Below, in pieces: positions 7,764 through 14,842 of a stretch of 23,737 bases of DNA. The position numbers and the translations under genes were made by a program. The DNA comes from a virus, in IMG/VR virus record IMGVR_UViG_3300031140_000045, positions 1-23,737 of that record; one strand, given 5' to 3'. The notes under the pieces were generated by a model, which saw nothing but the letters and a program-made list of their open reading frames with translations, did not search any database and had not been told where the DNA came from. Positions within the stretch are counted from its first letter, which is position 1. The number at the start of each line of letters is the position of its first letter.

Positions 7764-9571
7764 TGCAAATACCTTTTGGAGAATGGCTACCTGATCAACC
7801 AGCACATGGTATGAAAGGTGCTAATGTAGCAACAAATGTTTACCATGCTTTAGGATCTTATAAAAGATTTCCTTCATTAGTTTCGTATTCAGCTGCATCA
7901 ACAACTGTTTCAGATGCACGTGGAGCAGGATCATTTAGAGATAACTCTAATGCTGTATTTAATTTTGTAGCTACTGCAGATACTTTATATAAGTTAGCAT
8001 CAGGAACTTTTACTGATGTGGGTGCTGGTGGATTATTATTATCTACAGCAAAAGCTTCATGTACAATCACAGTTTCTGATTATGCTAATATTGGTGCTAG
8101 TAAAACTGTTAGTTTACAAAAAAATAATGGATCATCTATTACATTTACATCAGTAACTAGTTCACCATCTACAAATCAATTTCAAGTACAAACTAACGAT
8201 AATACAACAGCAACAAATTTAAAAACAACTATTAATGGTCATGCAGATTTTACAGCAACAGTAGCAGATGCAGTTGTTACAGTAACAAGAGCTGCAGTTG
8301 GTAGATTAAATTTAACTAATGTTTCTTCAGATACTGTAAGACTAACAACAACAAATTTTACTGGTGGAACTCCTTTATCAGGAACAGCAACAGACTTTGT
8401 AACATTCACACAATTTGGTGAATACGTAATTGCAAGTAATGGTGTAGATCCAGTTCAATATTATTTAATGGGTACATCAACTGCTTTTGCTAATCTTACT
8501 GCAATTCAAACAGCAGGAACATGTCCTTTATTTAGAGTCTCTGGAGTTATCAGGGATTTTTTAGTTTCAGGTAATATTAGTGGAGCAACTAATAGAATAC
8601 AATGGTCAGGAATTAATGACATTACAGTATGGACAGGTAAACAATCTGACTCACAAGATCTTCCAGGATCAGGTGGTAAAATTGTTGCCATTACTTCTGG
8701 TGAAGTAGGATATGTATTTAGACAAAACCAAATAATTCGTATGGATTATGTTGGTGGTGCAACAGTATTTAGACTGTCAGTTATATCTCCTAACCGAGGA
8801 GCTATGTATGGTAAAACAGTAGCACAAGATAACAGACGTGTATTTTTCTATGCAGATGATGGCTTCTACGAAATACAAGGTGATAACGTAGTAGGTATTG
8901 GTGTAGAAAAAGTAAACAGATTTTTTGATTTAGATTTAAACAAAGCTTATTCAGACAGAATAGTAGCAGCAACAGATCCATTTAATACATTGGTTATGTG
9001 GTTATACCCTTCTGTAAATGATACTGCTAATACTACAGGTATATGTGATCGTTTAATTATATATAATTATTCTACACAAAAATGGTCATTATCAAAAGTA
9101 AATGCTAGTCAAATATTTTCTCAATTTATTGGAGCTTATACTGTAGAATTAATGGATATTATATCTGAAAATCTTGAAAATATTGGTGCATCATTAGATA
9201 CAGATTTTTGGTCTGGTGGACAAATGTATTTAGGTGGAATAGATAATAGTTATAAAGCTGCAATCTTTTCTGGAACTTCTAATGAATGTGAAATAGAAAC
9301 AGCAGAAATAGAAGGTTTCCCAGGAGCAAGAACTAATATTACAGGAGTTAGACCAATTGTAGATGCAACTGCAACAGTAACTGTAAAAACTAGAGAAAGA
9401 TTAGCAGACACAGAAACAGAGTCTAGTTCATCTTCTATGGTAACAAGTGGTGTTAATCCAGTTAGACAATCAGGTAGATACATAAGAGCTAATGTAAAAA
9501 TAGCTTCAGGAACTACATTTAACCATGCACAAGGAATTGATCTTGTTGCATCAAAAGCAGGATATAGATAA
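7763..9571 (+). CDS. Tail nozzle/hub protein (P22 gp10-like) with an inserted domain
   Basis: A 602-residue protein closing the short tail below the adaptor. The opening (FGEWLPDQPAHGMKGANVAT, with YHALGSYKRFPSLV) and the beta-propeller-like body (FRVSGVIRDFLVSG; RIQWSGINDITVW; GEVGYVFRQNQIIRMDYVGG; VFFYADDGFYEIQG; DRLIIYNYSTQKWSLSK) match tail-needle-side nozzle proteins such as P22 gp10. Residues about 95-203 interrupt this fold with a Thr/Val/Asn-rich segment (CTITVSDYANIGASKTVSLQ to RLTTTNFTGG) that looks like an independent beta-sandwich insertion. The C-terminal 100 residues are also beta-rich. TAGGAG precedes the start, which shares a base with the adaptor stop. Confidence 0.82.
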   Translation: MQIPFGEWLPDQPAHGMKGANVATNVYHALGSYKRFPSLVSYSAASTTVSDARGAGSFRDNSNAVFNFVATADTLYKLASGTFTDVGAGGLLLSTAKASCTITVSDYANIGASKTVSLQKNNGSSITFTSVTSSPSTNQFQVQTNDNTTATNLKTTINGHADFTATVADAVVTVTRAAVGRLNLTNVSSDTVRLTTTNFTGGTPLSGTATDFVTFTQFGEYVIASNGVDPVQYYLMGTSTAFANLTAIQTAGTCPLFRVSGVIRDFLVSGNISGATNRIQWSGINDITVWTGKQSDSQDLPGSGGKIVAITSGEVGYVFRQNQIIRMDYVGGATVFRLSVISPNRGAMYGKTVAQDNRRVFFYADDGFYEIQGDNVVGIGVEKVNRFFDLDLNKAYSDRIVAATDPFNTLVMWLYPSVNDTANTTGICDRLIIYNYSTQKWSLSKVNASQIFSQFIGAYTVELMDIISENLENIGASLDTDFWSGGQMYLGGIDNSYKAAIFSGTSNECEIETAEIEGFPGARTNITGVRPIVDATATVTVKTRERLADTETESSSSSMVTSGVNPVRQSGRYIRANVKIASGTTFNHAQGIDLVASKAGYR

Positions 9572-9717
9572 TGAGTGATACAACAGATATAGATAACGTT
9601 AGATATTCAATGGAAACACAAGAATTTTTTCAAAGACAAATTGAAGAAGCAATTAATACATTAGTTAACAAGAACAATACTGAAAGCAATAAAGCATTCA
9701 GTTGGTTTATGGAATAG
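9571..9717 (+). CDS. Short helical protein of 48 residues, unknown function
   Basis: A short frame starting on the last base of the nozzle stop (TAATG at 9569-9573), with AGGA upstream, and ending in TAG at 9715-9717. It fills the whole space between nozzle and fibre. The protein is acidic at the start (MSDTTDIDNV) and then a probable amphipathic helix (METQEFFQRQIEEAINTLVN), ending AFSWFME. The fibre ribosome binding site (AGGGAG) overlaps its stop codon, so translation of the fibre may depend on it. Position, start context and codon pattern support a real gene. A small tail-assembly or fibre-attachment role is possible but unproven. Confidence 0.6.
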   Translation: MSDTTDIDNVRYSMETQEFFQRQIEEAINTLVNKNNTESNKAFSWFME

Positions 9718-9721
9718 GGAG
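9716..9721 (+). promoter_or_regulatory. Ribosome binding site deciding the tail-fibre start
   Basis: AGGGAG lies four bases before the ATG at 9726. A TTG in the same frame at 9702 has no such site, so the fibre most likely starts at 9726. The site overlaps the stop codon of the 48-residue gene. Confidence 0.65.
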
Positions 9722-9725
9722 ATTT

Positions 9726-12700
9726 ATGGCAGGAACATTTTTAGGAAAATACGACACAACATCAGCAAATAATACAACTACAGGAACTAATTCAGTTTCA
9801 GTTGCAGAAGGAATGTTGCCTTCCAACATCAATAATGCTTTTAGAAGTGTTATGGCAGATATTAGACAGCACTATAATGATGCTGAATGGATTGAATATG
9901 GAGATGGAGCAGGTACTTATACACCTACTTATGTATCTTCTACAAGTTTTACAATAGATGGAGTTGATGTAACAACTCCTTATCATGTTGGACGTAGAAT
10001 TAAAGTTGTGGCAACTACGCCAGGAACTATTTACGGATCAATTACAGCAACAGCATTTTCAACAAATACAACAGTAACAGTAGCATGGGATTCAGGATCT
10101 TTATCTAATGAAGCTATTACAAGTGTTTATCTTGGTGTTTTATCTAAGACAAATTCTTCTATACCTTTAGTAGTTATTGGAACTGGAAATGTAGCAGATG
10201 ATGCAATTACAGCTGCAAAAATGGCAGTTAATTCTGTAGATTCAGATTCATACGTAGACGCTAGTATTGACTTAGCTCATATGAGTGTAAACAGTATTGA
10301 TAGTGATCAGTATGTAGATGCATCAATAGACACAGCACATTTAGCAGCAGATGTAATTACTGGAGCTAAAATAGCAGATGATGCTATTGATAGTGAACAT
10401 TATACAGATGCAAGTATAGATCTTGCACACATGAGTGTAAATTCTATAGACTCAGATCAATACGTTGATGGCTCAATAGATGTAGCTCACATGTCAGCAG
10501 ACTCAGTTGATTCAGCACAATATGTTGATGGTTCAATAGATAATGCACACATAGCTGATGATGCTATTGACAGCGAACATTATGCTGCTGGTAGTATTGA
10601 TACAGCTCACATAGCTGACGTTAATGTAACTCTTGCAAAACTTGCAACTAGTTCAGTTAACTCATCTAAAATTGTAGATGATTCAATTGTTAATGCAGAT
10701 ATTAATTCAAGTGCTGCAATAGATGCAACTAAGATTGCAAATGGTACAGTAACAAGTGCAGAATTCCAATATATTAATACTTTGAGCTCTAATGCTCAAA
10801 CACAAATAAATACAAAAGCAGCTACAACTTATGTTGATGAAGCAGTTGCAGGACTAAGAACTAGAATAGTTGTAGAAGCAACATCAACAGCAAACGTAGT
10901 TATAGCAAGTGCTCTAGAAGCAGGAGACGCTATTGATGGTGTAACTTTAGTAGCTGGAGATCAAGTTTTACTTAAAGATCAATCTACTGCTAGTCAAAAT
11001 GGTATATATACAGCAGTTGGTAGTGGTGCAGGAGCTGCATCTAGATCAACTGAATATAATACTATAGATGAAATTTCTGGTCAAATGGTTGTTGCTAATC
11101 AAGGAACAGCTAATGATAATACTATATGGCTTTGTACTACAAACAGTAGTGCTTCTCTTGGCTCAGATTCAATTACATTTACAAAAATTACTCCATCAAA
11201 TTCAGGAACAGTTACATCTATTATTGCTGGAACTGGTTTATCTGGTGGTACTATTACAGGATCTGGAACAATTGCAATTGATACAGCTACGACTGTGGAT
11301 AAAACAACATCACAAACTTTAACAAACAAAACTTTAACAACTCCAGTAATAACTTCTATATCAAATAGTGGAACTGTTACTATACCATCTGGAGCAGATA
11401 CTTTAGTTGGAAAAGCTACTACTGATACCTTTACAAATAAAACATTAGATTTAGGTGGAACTGGTAATAGTTTAACAGGTTCATTAGCAGAATTTAATAC
11501 TGCTTTACAAAGTGATAGTTTTACTTCTTTAACAGGAACTGAAACACTTACAAACAAAACTTTAACTTCACCAAAAATAAATGAAGATGTAGCAGTAACT
11601 TCTACTGCAACAGAACTAAATTTATTAGATGGTGTTAGTGGATTAGTACAAGGTGATTTAACTAAACTTGCAGCAGTAGATGCTTCGGCAGCAGAAATAG
11701 ATACATTAGATGCTTTAAGTAGAGGAAGTATTATTTATGGTAATGCTAGTGCAGCCACAGCAATTTTAACTAAAGGTAGTGCTACTCAAGTATTAACTTC
11801 AGATGGTACAGATATTTCTTGGAGTGATGCAGCTGGTGGTGGATTAGATTGGCAAACAATCGTAACTGGTTCAACTTTAACAGCAGTTGCTGGTAGAGCA
11901 TATTGGATTAACACAACATCTAATGCTTGTACTATAACTTTACCTAGTTCAGCTAGTAATGGCGACCAAATTATCTTTGCTGACTTTGCAAGAAATTGGG
12001 GAACTAATTCTGTTACACTAGATTCAAATGGATTAAATTATCAAGGTGAAGATGATTCAAATAATTTCATATATTCAACATCAGGTGAAACAGTTAATAT
12101 TGTTTATTCAGGAGCAACTAATGGTTGGATTCCTTTAGATGATGATGCTGTAGCATTTGTTGGCCCACCACCATCAACTCAAAAATCTATTATGGCTTTT
12201 GGTGATAGTGCTGGTGCAGGCAAATCAAATTTAGTTAACAGTTCTGGAGTAATTGCAGCAGATATTAATGGTGTAGGAACACAAAGATATGGAGTAGATG
12301 CTGCTTCATATGGTGGGGACAAAGGTCTTTACGCATTTGGCAGACCAAGTGGTTATGTAAATACTAGAAATTTAATTTCTAATCAAGGTGTAATTGCTTC
12401 TGATGCTACTGGTGCTGGTGCTGCTAGAGCCTATTTGTCTGGAACTCAATATGGTACAGACACAGCAATTTTTGCTTTTGGTAATACTGGTTCTGGTTAT
12501 GTAAATAATTATAATTTAGTTAATAACACAGGTGTGGTCGCTTCTGATACATCTGGCTCTGGTACTATAAGGTCTGGTGCTGGTTCAGTACCTTATGGTG
12601 GAGATAAAGCTATGTACGCATATGGTTATAGTGGAAGTTATCTTAATAGTAAGGCTTTAGTTTCTAATCAAGGTGTTGTTGCTTCAAATTCTACTGGTGT

Positions 12701-13049
12701 AGGAACGGCTAGAGTTTATATGAGTGGTTCTGGTTATGATGGTGGAGATAAAGGTATTTTCGCATTTGGAGATAATAATAACAGTATGATAGGTGTAACA
12801 AATTTAGTTTCAAATACTGGTTCATTAGCTAGTGATACTAGTGCCGTAGGTACTGCTAGATATGGAGTTTATTGTAGTCAATATGGTGGAGATAAAGCAA
12901 TCTTTGCGTATGGTTATACTAATGCTGGTGCTGGTGCATTAAATATGAAAAATTTAGTTAATAGTTCTGGTGTTATGGCTTCTGATGCGACAGGTGTCGG
13001 TTCAGTTAGAGCAAATGGTGGAGCATGTGGATTCTCACAATCAGCATAA
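9726..13049 (+). CDS. Tail fibre / receptor-binding protein with repeat stalk and repeat tip
   Basis: A 1107-residue, Thr/Ser/Ala-rich fibre. Residues 1-155 form a probable particle-attachment region (MAGTFLGKYDTTSANN; NAFRSVMADIRQHYNDAEW). Residues 158-338 are acidic repeats built on units such as DDAIDSEHY and SIDLAHM. Residues about 377-485 resemble a common fibre domain (DGVTLVAGDQVLLKDQSTAS, then QNGIY). About 530-615 has three TNKTL motifs, then TATELNLLDG, all frequent in phage tail fibres. Residues 817-1107 are six tandem repeats forming the likely receptor-binding tip. The start at 9726 is set by AGGGAG; an in-frame TTG eight codons earlier lacks a site. No intramolecular-chaperone or peptidase motif is visible at the C terminus. 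The two genes after it may help assemble or cap it. Confidence 0.85.
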   Translation: MAGTFLGKYDTTSANNTTTGTNSVSVAEGMLPSNINNAFRSVMADIRQHYNDAEWIEYGDGAGTYTPTYVSSTSFTIDGVDVTTPYHVGRRIKVVATTPGTIYGSITATAFSTNTTVTVAWDSGSLSNEAITSVYLGVLSKTNSSIPLVVIGTGNVADDAITAAKMAVNSVDSDSYVDASIDLAHMSVNSIDSDQYVDASIDTAHLAADVITGAKIADDAIDSEHYTDASIDLAHMSVNSIDSDQYVDGSIDVAHMSADSVDSAQYVDGSIDNAHIADDAIDSEHYAAGSIDTAHIADVNVTLAKLATSSVNSSKIVDDSIVNADINSSAAIDATKIANGTVTSAEFQYINTLSSNAQTQINTKAATTYVDEAVAGLRTRIVVEATSTANVVIASALEAGDAIDGVTLVAGDQVLLKDQSTASQNGIYTAVGSGAGAASRSTEYNTIDEISGQMVVANQGTANDNTIWLCTTNSSASLGSDSITFTKITPSNSGTVTSIIAGTGLSGGTITGSGTIAIDTATTVDKTTSQTLTNKTLTTPVITSISNSGTVTIPSGADTLVGKATTDTFTNKTLDLGGTGNSLTGSLAEFNTALQSDSFTSLTGTETLTNKTLTSPKINEDVAVTSTATELNLLDGVSGLVQGDLTKLAAVDASAAEIDTLDALSRGSIIYGNASAATAILTKGSATQVLTSDGTDISWSDAAGGGLDWQTIVTGSTLTAVAGRAYWINTTSNACTITLPSSASNGDQIIFADFARNWGTNSVTLDSNGLNYQGEDDSNNFIYSTSGETVNIVYSGATNGWIPLDDDAVAFVGPPPSTQKSIMAFGDSAGAGKSNLVNSSGVIAADINGVGTQRYGVDAASYGGDKGLYAFGRPSGYVNTRNLISNQGVIASDATGAGAARAYLSGTQYGTDTAIFAFGNTGSGYVNNYNLVNNTGVVASDTSGSGTIRSGAGSVPYGGDKAMYAYGYSGSYLNSKALVSNQGVVASNSTGVGTARVYMSGSGYDGGDKGIFAFGDNNNSMIGVTNLVSNTGSLASDTSAVGTARYGVYCSQYGGDKAIFAYGYTNAGAGALNMKNLVNSSGVMASDATGVGSVRANGGACGFSQSA
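10197..10739 (+). repeat. Degenerate peptide repeats in the fibre stalk
   Basis: Fibre residues 158-338 repeat units of about 15-17 residues with the consensus IDS-x-x-Y-x-D-x-SID-x-AH. DDAIDSEHY occurs at about 10375 and 10555. A 20-residue unit starting ASIDLAHMSVN occurs twice without change, at 10260-10319 and 10410-10469. The DNA copies have diverged strongly at synonymous positions. The regular acidic spacing fits a trimeric beta-helix or coiled stalk. Confidence 0.75.
12174..13046 (+). repeat. Six tandem repeats of about 47 residues at the fibre tip
   Basis: Units begin at 12174, 12309, 12450, 12594, 12735 and 12882 (lengths 45, 47, 48, 47, 49 and 55 codons). The consensus is YGGDKaIFAFGyt, a variable loop, NLVsNxGVVASDxtGvGtaR, then a variable end. 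The alternation of a short aromatic/Gly strand with conserved turns resembles blades of a beta-propeller. Conserved cores with variable connecting loops suit a receptor-binding head. The fold is inference. Confidence 0.75.
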
Positions 13050-13072
13050 TAATAATATAGGAAAATAATAAT

Positions 13073-13678
13073 ATGGCTTCAAAACTTAATTCAGAATTTA
13101 ATTATCGTTACCAAGTAATAGGAGATACTCCTTGGGAAAAATTAAAAACATTAAAAGGTTTTTTAGAAGGTAGAGTTGATGCAGCTAAACTTGAACAATT
13201 TGGTATTTTAAAACACAAAATTAAAGTTTCAAAGCTAAAACATTTTAAAGAAAATAAAGGTTTAGAATATGAAATTTTAGAACTTGAACTTGAAGTATTA
13301 GAACAAGAAGCTACTTTTCAAACTGCTAAAGAGGCATATGAACTTAATAGAATAGAAATTAAAACTTTAGAAAAACTATTAAAAGAACTCTATGTGATTG
13401 CAGAACCTACAAGAATTAAAGGTTATACAGATGAAGAAATGTTTGAAGCTAATGCTGCAAATGAATTTACTGTAAGTATTGGTAGAGAGATACAAGCTGA
13501 AATGATTGCTAATGGCAGACCATCACCAGCTAAATTAAAAAATGCTATGAGTAATCCTCATACTTGGAACGCATTAAAAAAAATAGGATTAGTACCTAAA
13601 GAAACAAAAATACTTATGGGTAATATTGATCCAACATTAAAAATAGAACTTAAAGGAGTTGAAGATGAAATTATATAG
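13073..13678 (+). CDS. Conserved marine-phage protein after the fibre, unknown function
   Basis: A 201-residue protein with ATAGGAAA before its ATG. The N-terminal block (NSEFNYRYQVIGDTPWEKLK, then TLKGFLEGR) looks familiar from hypothetical proteins of marine podoviruses. The middle (residues about 55-105) is Glu/Lys/Leu-rich and probably coiled coil (ELELEVLEQEATFQTAKEAY). The C-terminal part includes NAMSNPHTWNALKKIGL. No enzyme motif is visible. Its position immediately after the fibre gene suggests a fibre-associated or fibre-assembly role, as for many genes in this slot; that is inference from context only. Confidence 0.6.
   Translation: MASKLNSEFNYRYQVIGDTPWEKLKTLKGFLEGRVDAAKLEQFGILKHKIKVSKLKHFKENKGLEYEILELELEVLEQEATFQTAKEAYELNRIEIKTLEKLLKELYVIAEPTRIKGYTDEEMFEANAANEFTVSIGREIQAEMIANGRPSPAKLKNAMSNPHTWNALKKIGLVPKETKILMGNIDPTLKIELKGVEDEII
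13652..13658 (+). promoter_or_regulatory. Ribosome binding site deciding the 125-residue protein start
   Basis: AAAGGAG sits six bases before the ATG at 13665, which is ideal spacing. The in-frame TTG at 13659 directly abuts the site and cannot be the start. Confidence 0.65.
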
Positions 13679-14042
13679 AATTGAATCGTCTGCATGTGGT
13701 AGTTTTTTTGGCACACCAGAGGATACTATAAAACCAGATAGAACAGATTGCACAATAATAGCACAAACACCAAGTAATGATGGTTATTTGTTTTTGTGTA
13801 AAGATTCACAAACTGCACAAACTGGTTTAACTTTATTAAGTACAGTACCATCTGGATTTGATTTTACTTACTGTCAAGAATGGGGTCTAATAATTAATGA
13901 TGCTGTTGTTGCAAGAGTGATATTAGATTTAAGAAAAAAATCTTACAATACTTGGGAAAGTCAGTTAGAAGAAATTTATGATCATGGAATAGATAATTGG
14001 AAAATAAGACTTACACAAGTTAAAGCAGATATTCCTAAATAG
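13665..14042 (+). CDS. Unknown protein in the fibre-adjacent pair
   Basis: A 125-residue protein whose start lies in the end of the previous gene (14-base overlap) with a strong AAAGGAG site. Visible patterns are an opening YRIESSACGSFFGTPEDTIK, then CTIIAQTPSNDGYLFLCKD, then VPSGFDFTYCQEWGLIIND and a helical Trp-containing end (SQLEEIYDHGIDNWKIRL). Four Cys are present (C10, C28, C44, C69), not in a zinc-like arrangement. I do not recognise a family with a known function. The paired arrangement with the 201-residue gene after the fibre suggests a shared role in fibre maturation or particle assembly, which is inference. Confidence 0.55.
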   Translation: MKLYRIESSACGSFFGTPEDTIKPDRTDCTIIAQTPSNDGYLFLCKDSQTAQTGLTLLSTVPSGFDFTYCQEWGLIINDAVVARVILDLRKKSYNTWESQLEEIYDHGIDNWKIRLTQVKADIPK

Positions 14043-14080
14043 TTAATTGAAAAAAACAATAAAAGAATTATAAATAAAAC

Positions 14081-14419
14081 ATGGCTAATATATATAAAAA
14101 CGCAGGTATTAATTTAACCACTACCAATTTAACTACTATATATACAGTACCTACTTTAAGAACAGCTATTGTTAAAAGTATACAAATTAGTAATGAACAC
14201 AGTAGTGGTAATTTGGTAGAAATATTTGTAACAGATAGTTCAGCAAGTGCTACCTTTGAAATTTATCACGTATCAATGGCTTCCTCAACAACAGTCAATG
14301 GTTTATCAGCACCTCTTGTCTTGGAAGCTGGTGATATACTTAAAATTCAAACAGCTAATGCTAACGTAATAGAAGGTATGATTAGCTATCTAGAAATATT
14401 TGACGAAAAAAGTACCTAA
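14081..14419 (+). CDS. Beta-rich virion-type protein, similar layout to the post-capsid protein
   Basis: A 112-residue protein with a pattern I know from phage structural proteins: an opening ANIYKNAGINLTTTNLTTIY with TVPTLRTAIVKSIQI, then SSGNLVEIFVTDSSASATFE and PLVLEAGDILKIQTANAN, ending YLEIFDE. This suggests a beta-sandwich that binds the virion surface or a tail component. The strand order and the phrase T(I/V)xxVP followed by an Ile/Val-rich strand and then LE-(G/A)-G-D resemble the protein at 6095-6436, so the two may be distant paralogues. The start lacks a clear ribosome binding site in an AT-rich 38-base gap. The stop shares a base with the next start (TAATG). Confidence 0.6.
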   Translation: MANIYKNAGINLTTTNLTTIYTVPTLRTAIVKSIQISNEHSSGNLVEIFVTDSSASATFEIYHVSMASSTTVNGLSAPLVLEAGDILKIQTANANVIEGMISYLEIFDEKST

Positions 14420-14841
14420 TGAAATTGGTTCAAGTACCTACAAAAAACATTGAAGAAGTTTGGCACATAGTTGTCAAAGATATAGCAGACGCATTAGCAA
14501 GATCTAATGGATATGCTTTAGCAGAACACATTAAGAAATGGATCCTAGAAGAAAAAATGCAATTATGGATTTTATGGGATCAAGAAGATAAAGAAAGATA
14601 TTTTGGTACAGTAGTAACAGAAGTAATACAAAGACCATTACAACGATGTCTTAACATTAAAATTATGACTGGTAAGCATCGTGAAAAATGGCAACATTTA
14701 ATAAAACATATTGAAGAATTTGCATGGCAAAACAAGTGTGATTTATTAGAGTTGGTTGCAAGACCAGGTTGGAAGAAAGTTTTAAAACCATTTGGTTATA
14801 AAGAAAGTCATATATTATTAGAAAAAAAAAAGGAGAATTAG
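14419..14841 (+). CDS. GNAT-fold acetyltransferase-like protein
   Basis: A 140-residue protein with the strand-helix rhythm of a small GNAT protein: an opening VQVPTKNIEEVWHIVVKDIA, a strand LWILWDQ, a strand YFGTVVTEV, a strand LNIKIMTG and a helix HLIKHIEEFAWQN, closing with LLELVARPGWKKVLKPFGYK and ESHILLEKK. GNAT-like proteins of this kind are common beside tail and ejection genes in podoviruses. The normal acetyl-CoA pyrophosphate motif (Q/R-x-x-G-x-G/A) is not obvious: TGKHREKW occupies that place. It may therefore be a degenerate fold member with a structural or assembly role rather than an enzyme. It overlaps the preceding stop (TAATG) and precedes the ejection cassette. Confidence 0.55.
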   Translation: MKLVQVPTKNIEEVWHIVVKDIADALARSNGYALAEHIKKWILEEKMQLWILWDQEDKERYFGTVVTEVIQRPLQRCLNIKIMTGKHREKWQHLIKHIEEFAWQNKCDLLELVARPGWKKVLKPFGYKESHILLEKKKEN

Positions 14842-14842
14842 T

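Noticed and set aside
9702-9725. In-frame TTG start eight codons before the chosen fibre start
   Set aside because: No ribosome binding site lies before 9702, whereas AGGGAG is four bases before the ATG at 9726, and the sequence MAGTFLG is the more usual fibre opening.
10197-10739. CRISPR-like array in the fibre stalk repeats
   Set aside because: The repeats are protein-level, in frame, of uneven spacing and strongly diverged in DNA; there are no unique spacers or cas genes.
11068-11322. 84-codon + strand frame inside the fibre
   Set aside because: It is a shifted-frame shadow of the fibre; the protein is a Leu/Gln-rich run typical of misread repeat DNA.
11099-11557. Long open frame of 152 codons on the minus strand under the fibre
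   Set aside because: It mirrors low-complexity Thr/Ser/Val fibre repeats, has no plausible start context, and every supported gene is on the + strand.
12174-13046. Target of a diversity-generating retroelement at the fibre tip
   Set aside because: No reverse transcriptase or template repeat was seen in the window; variability here is between repeats in one gene, so a retroelement cannot be claimed.
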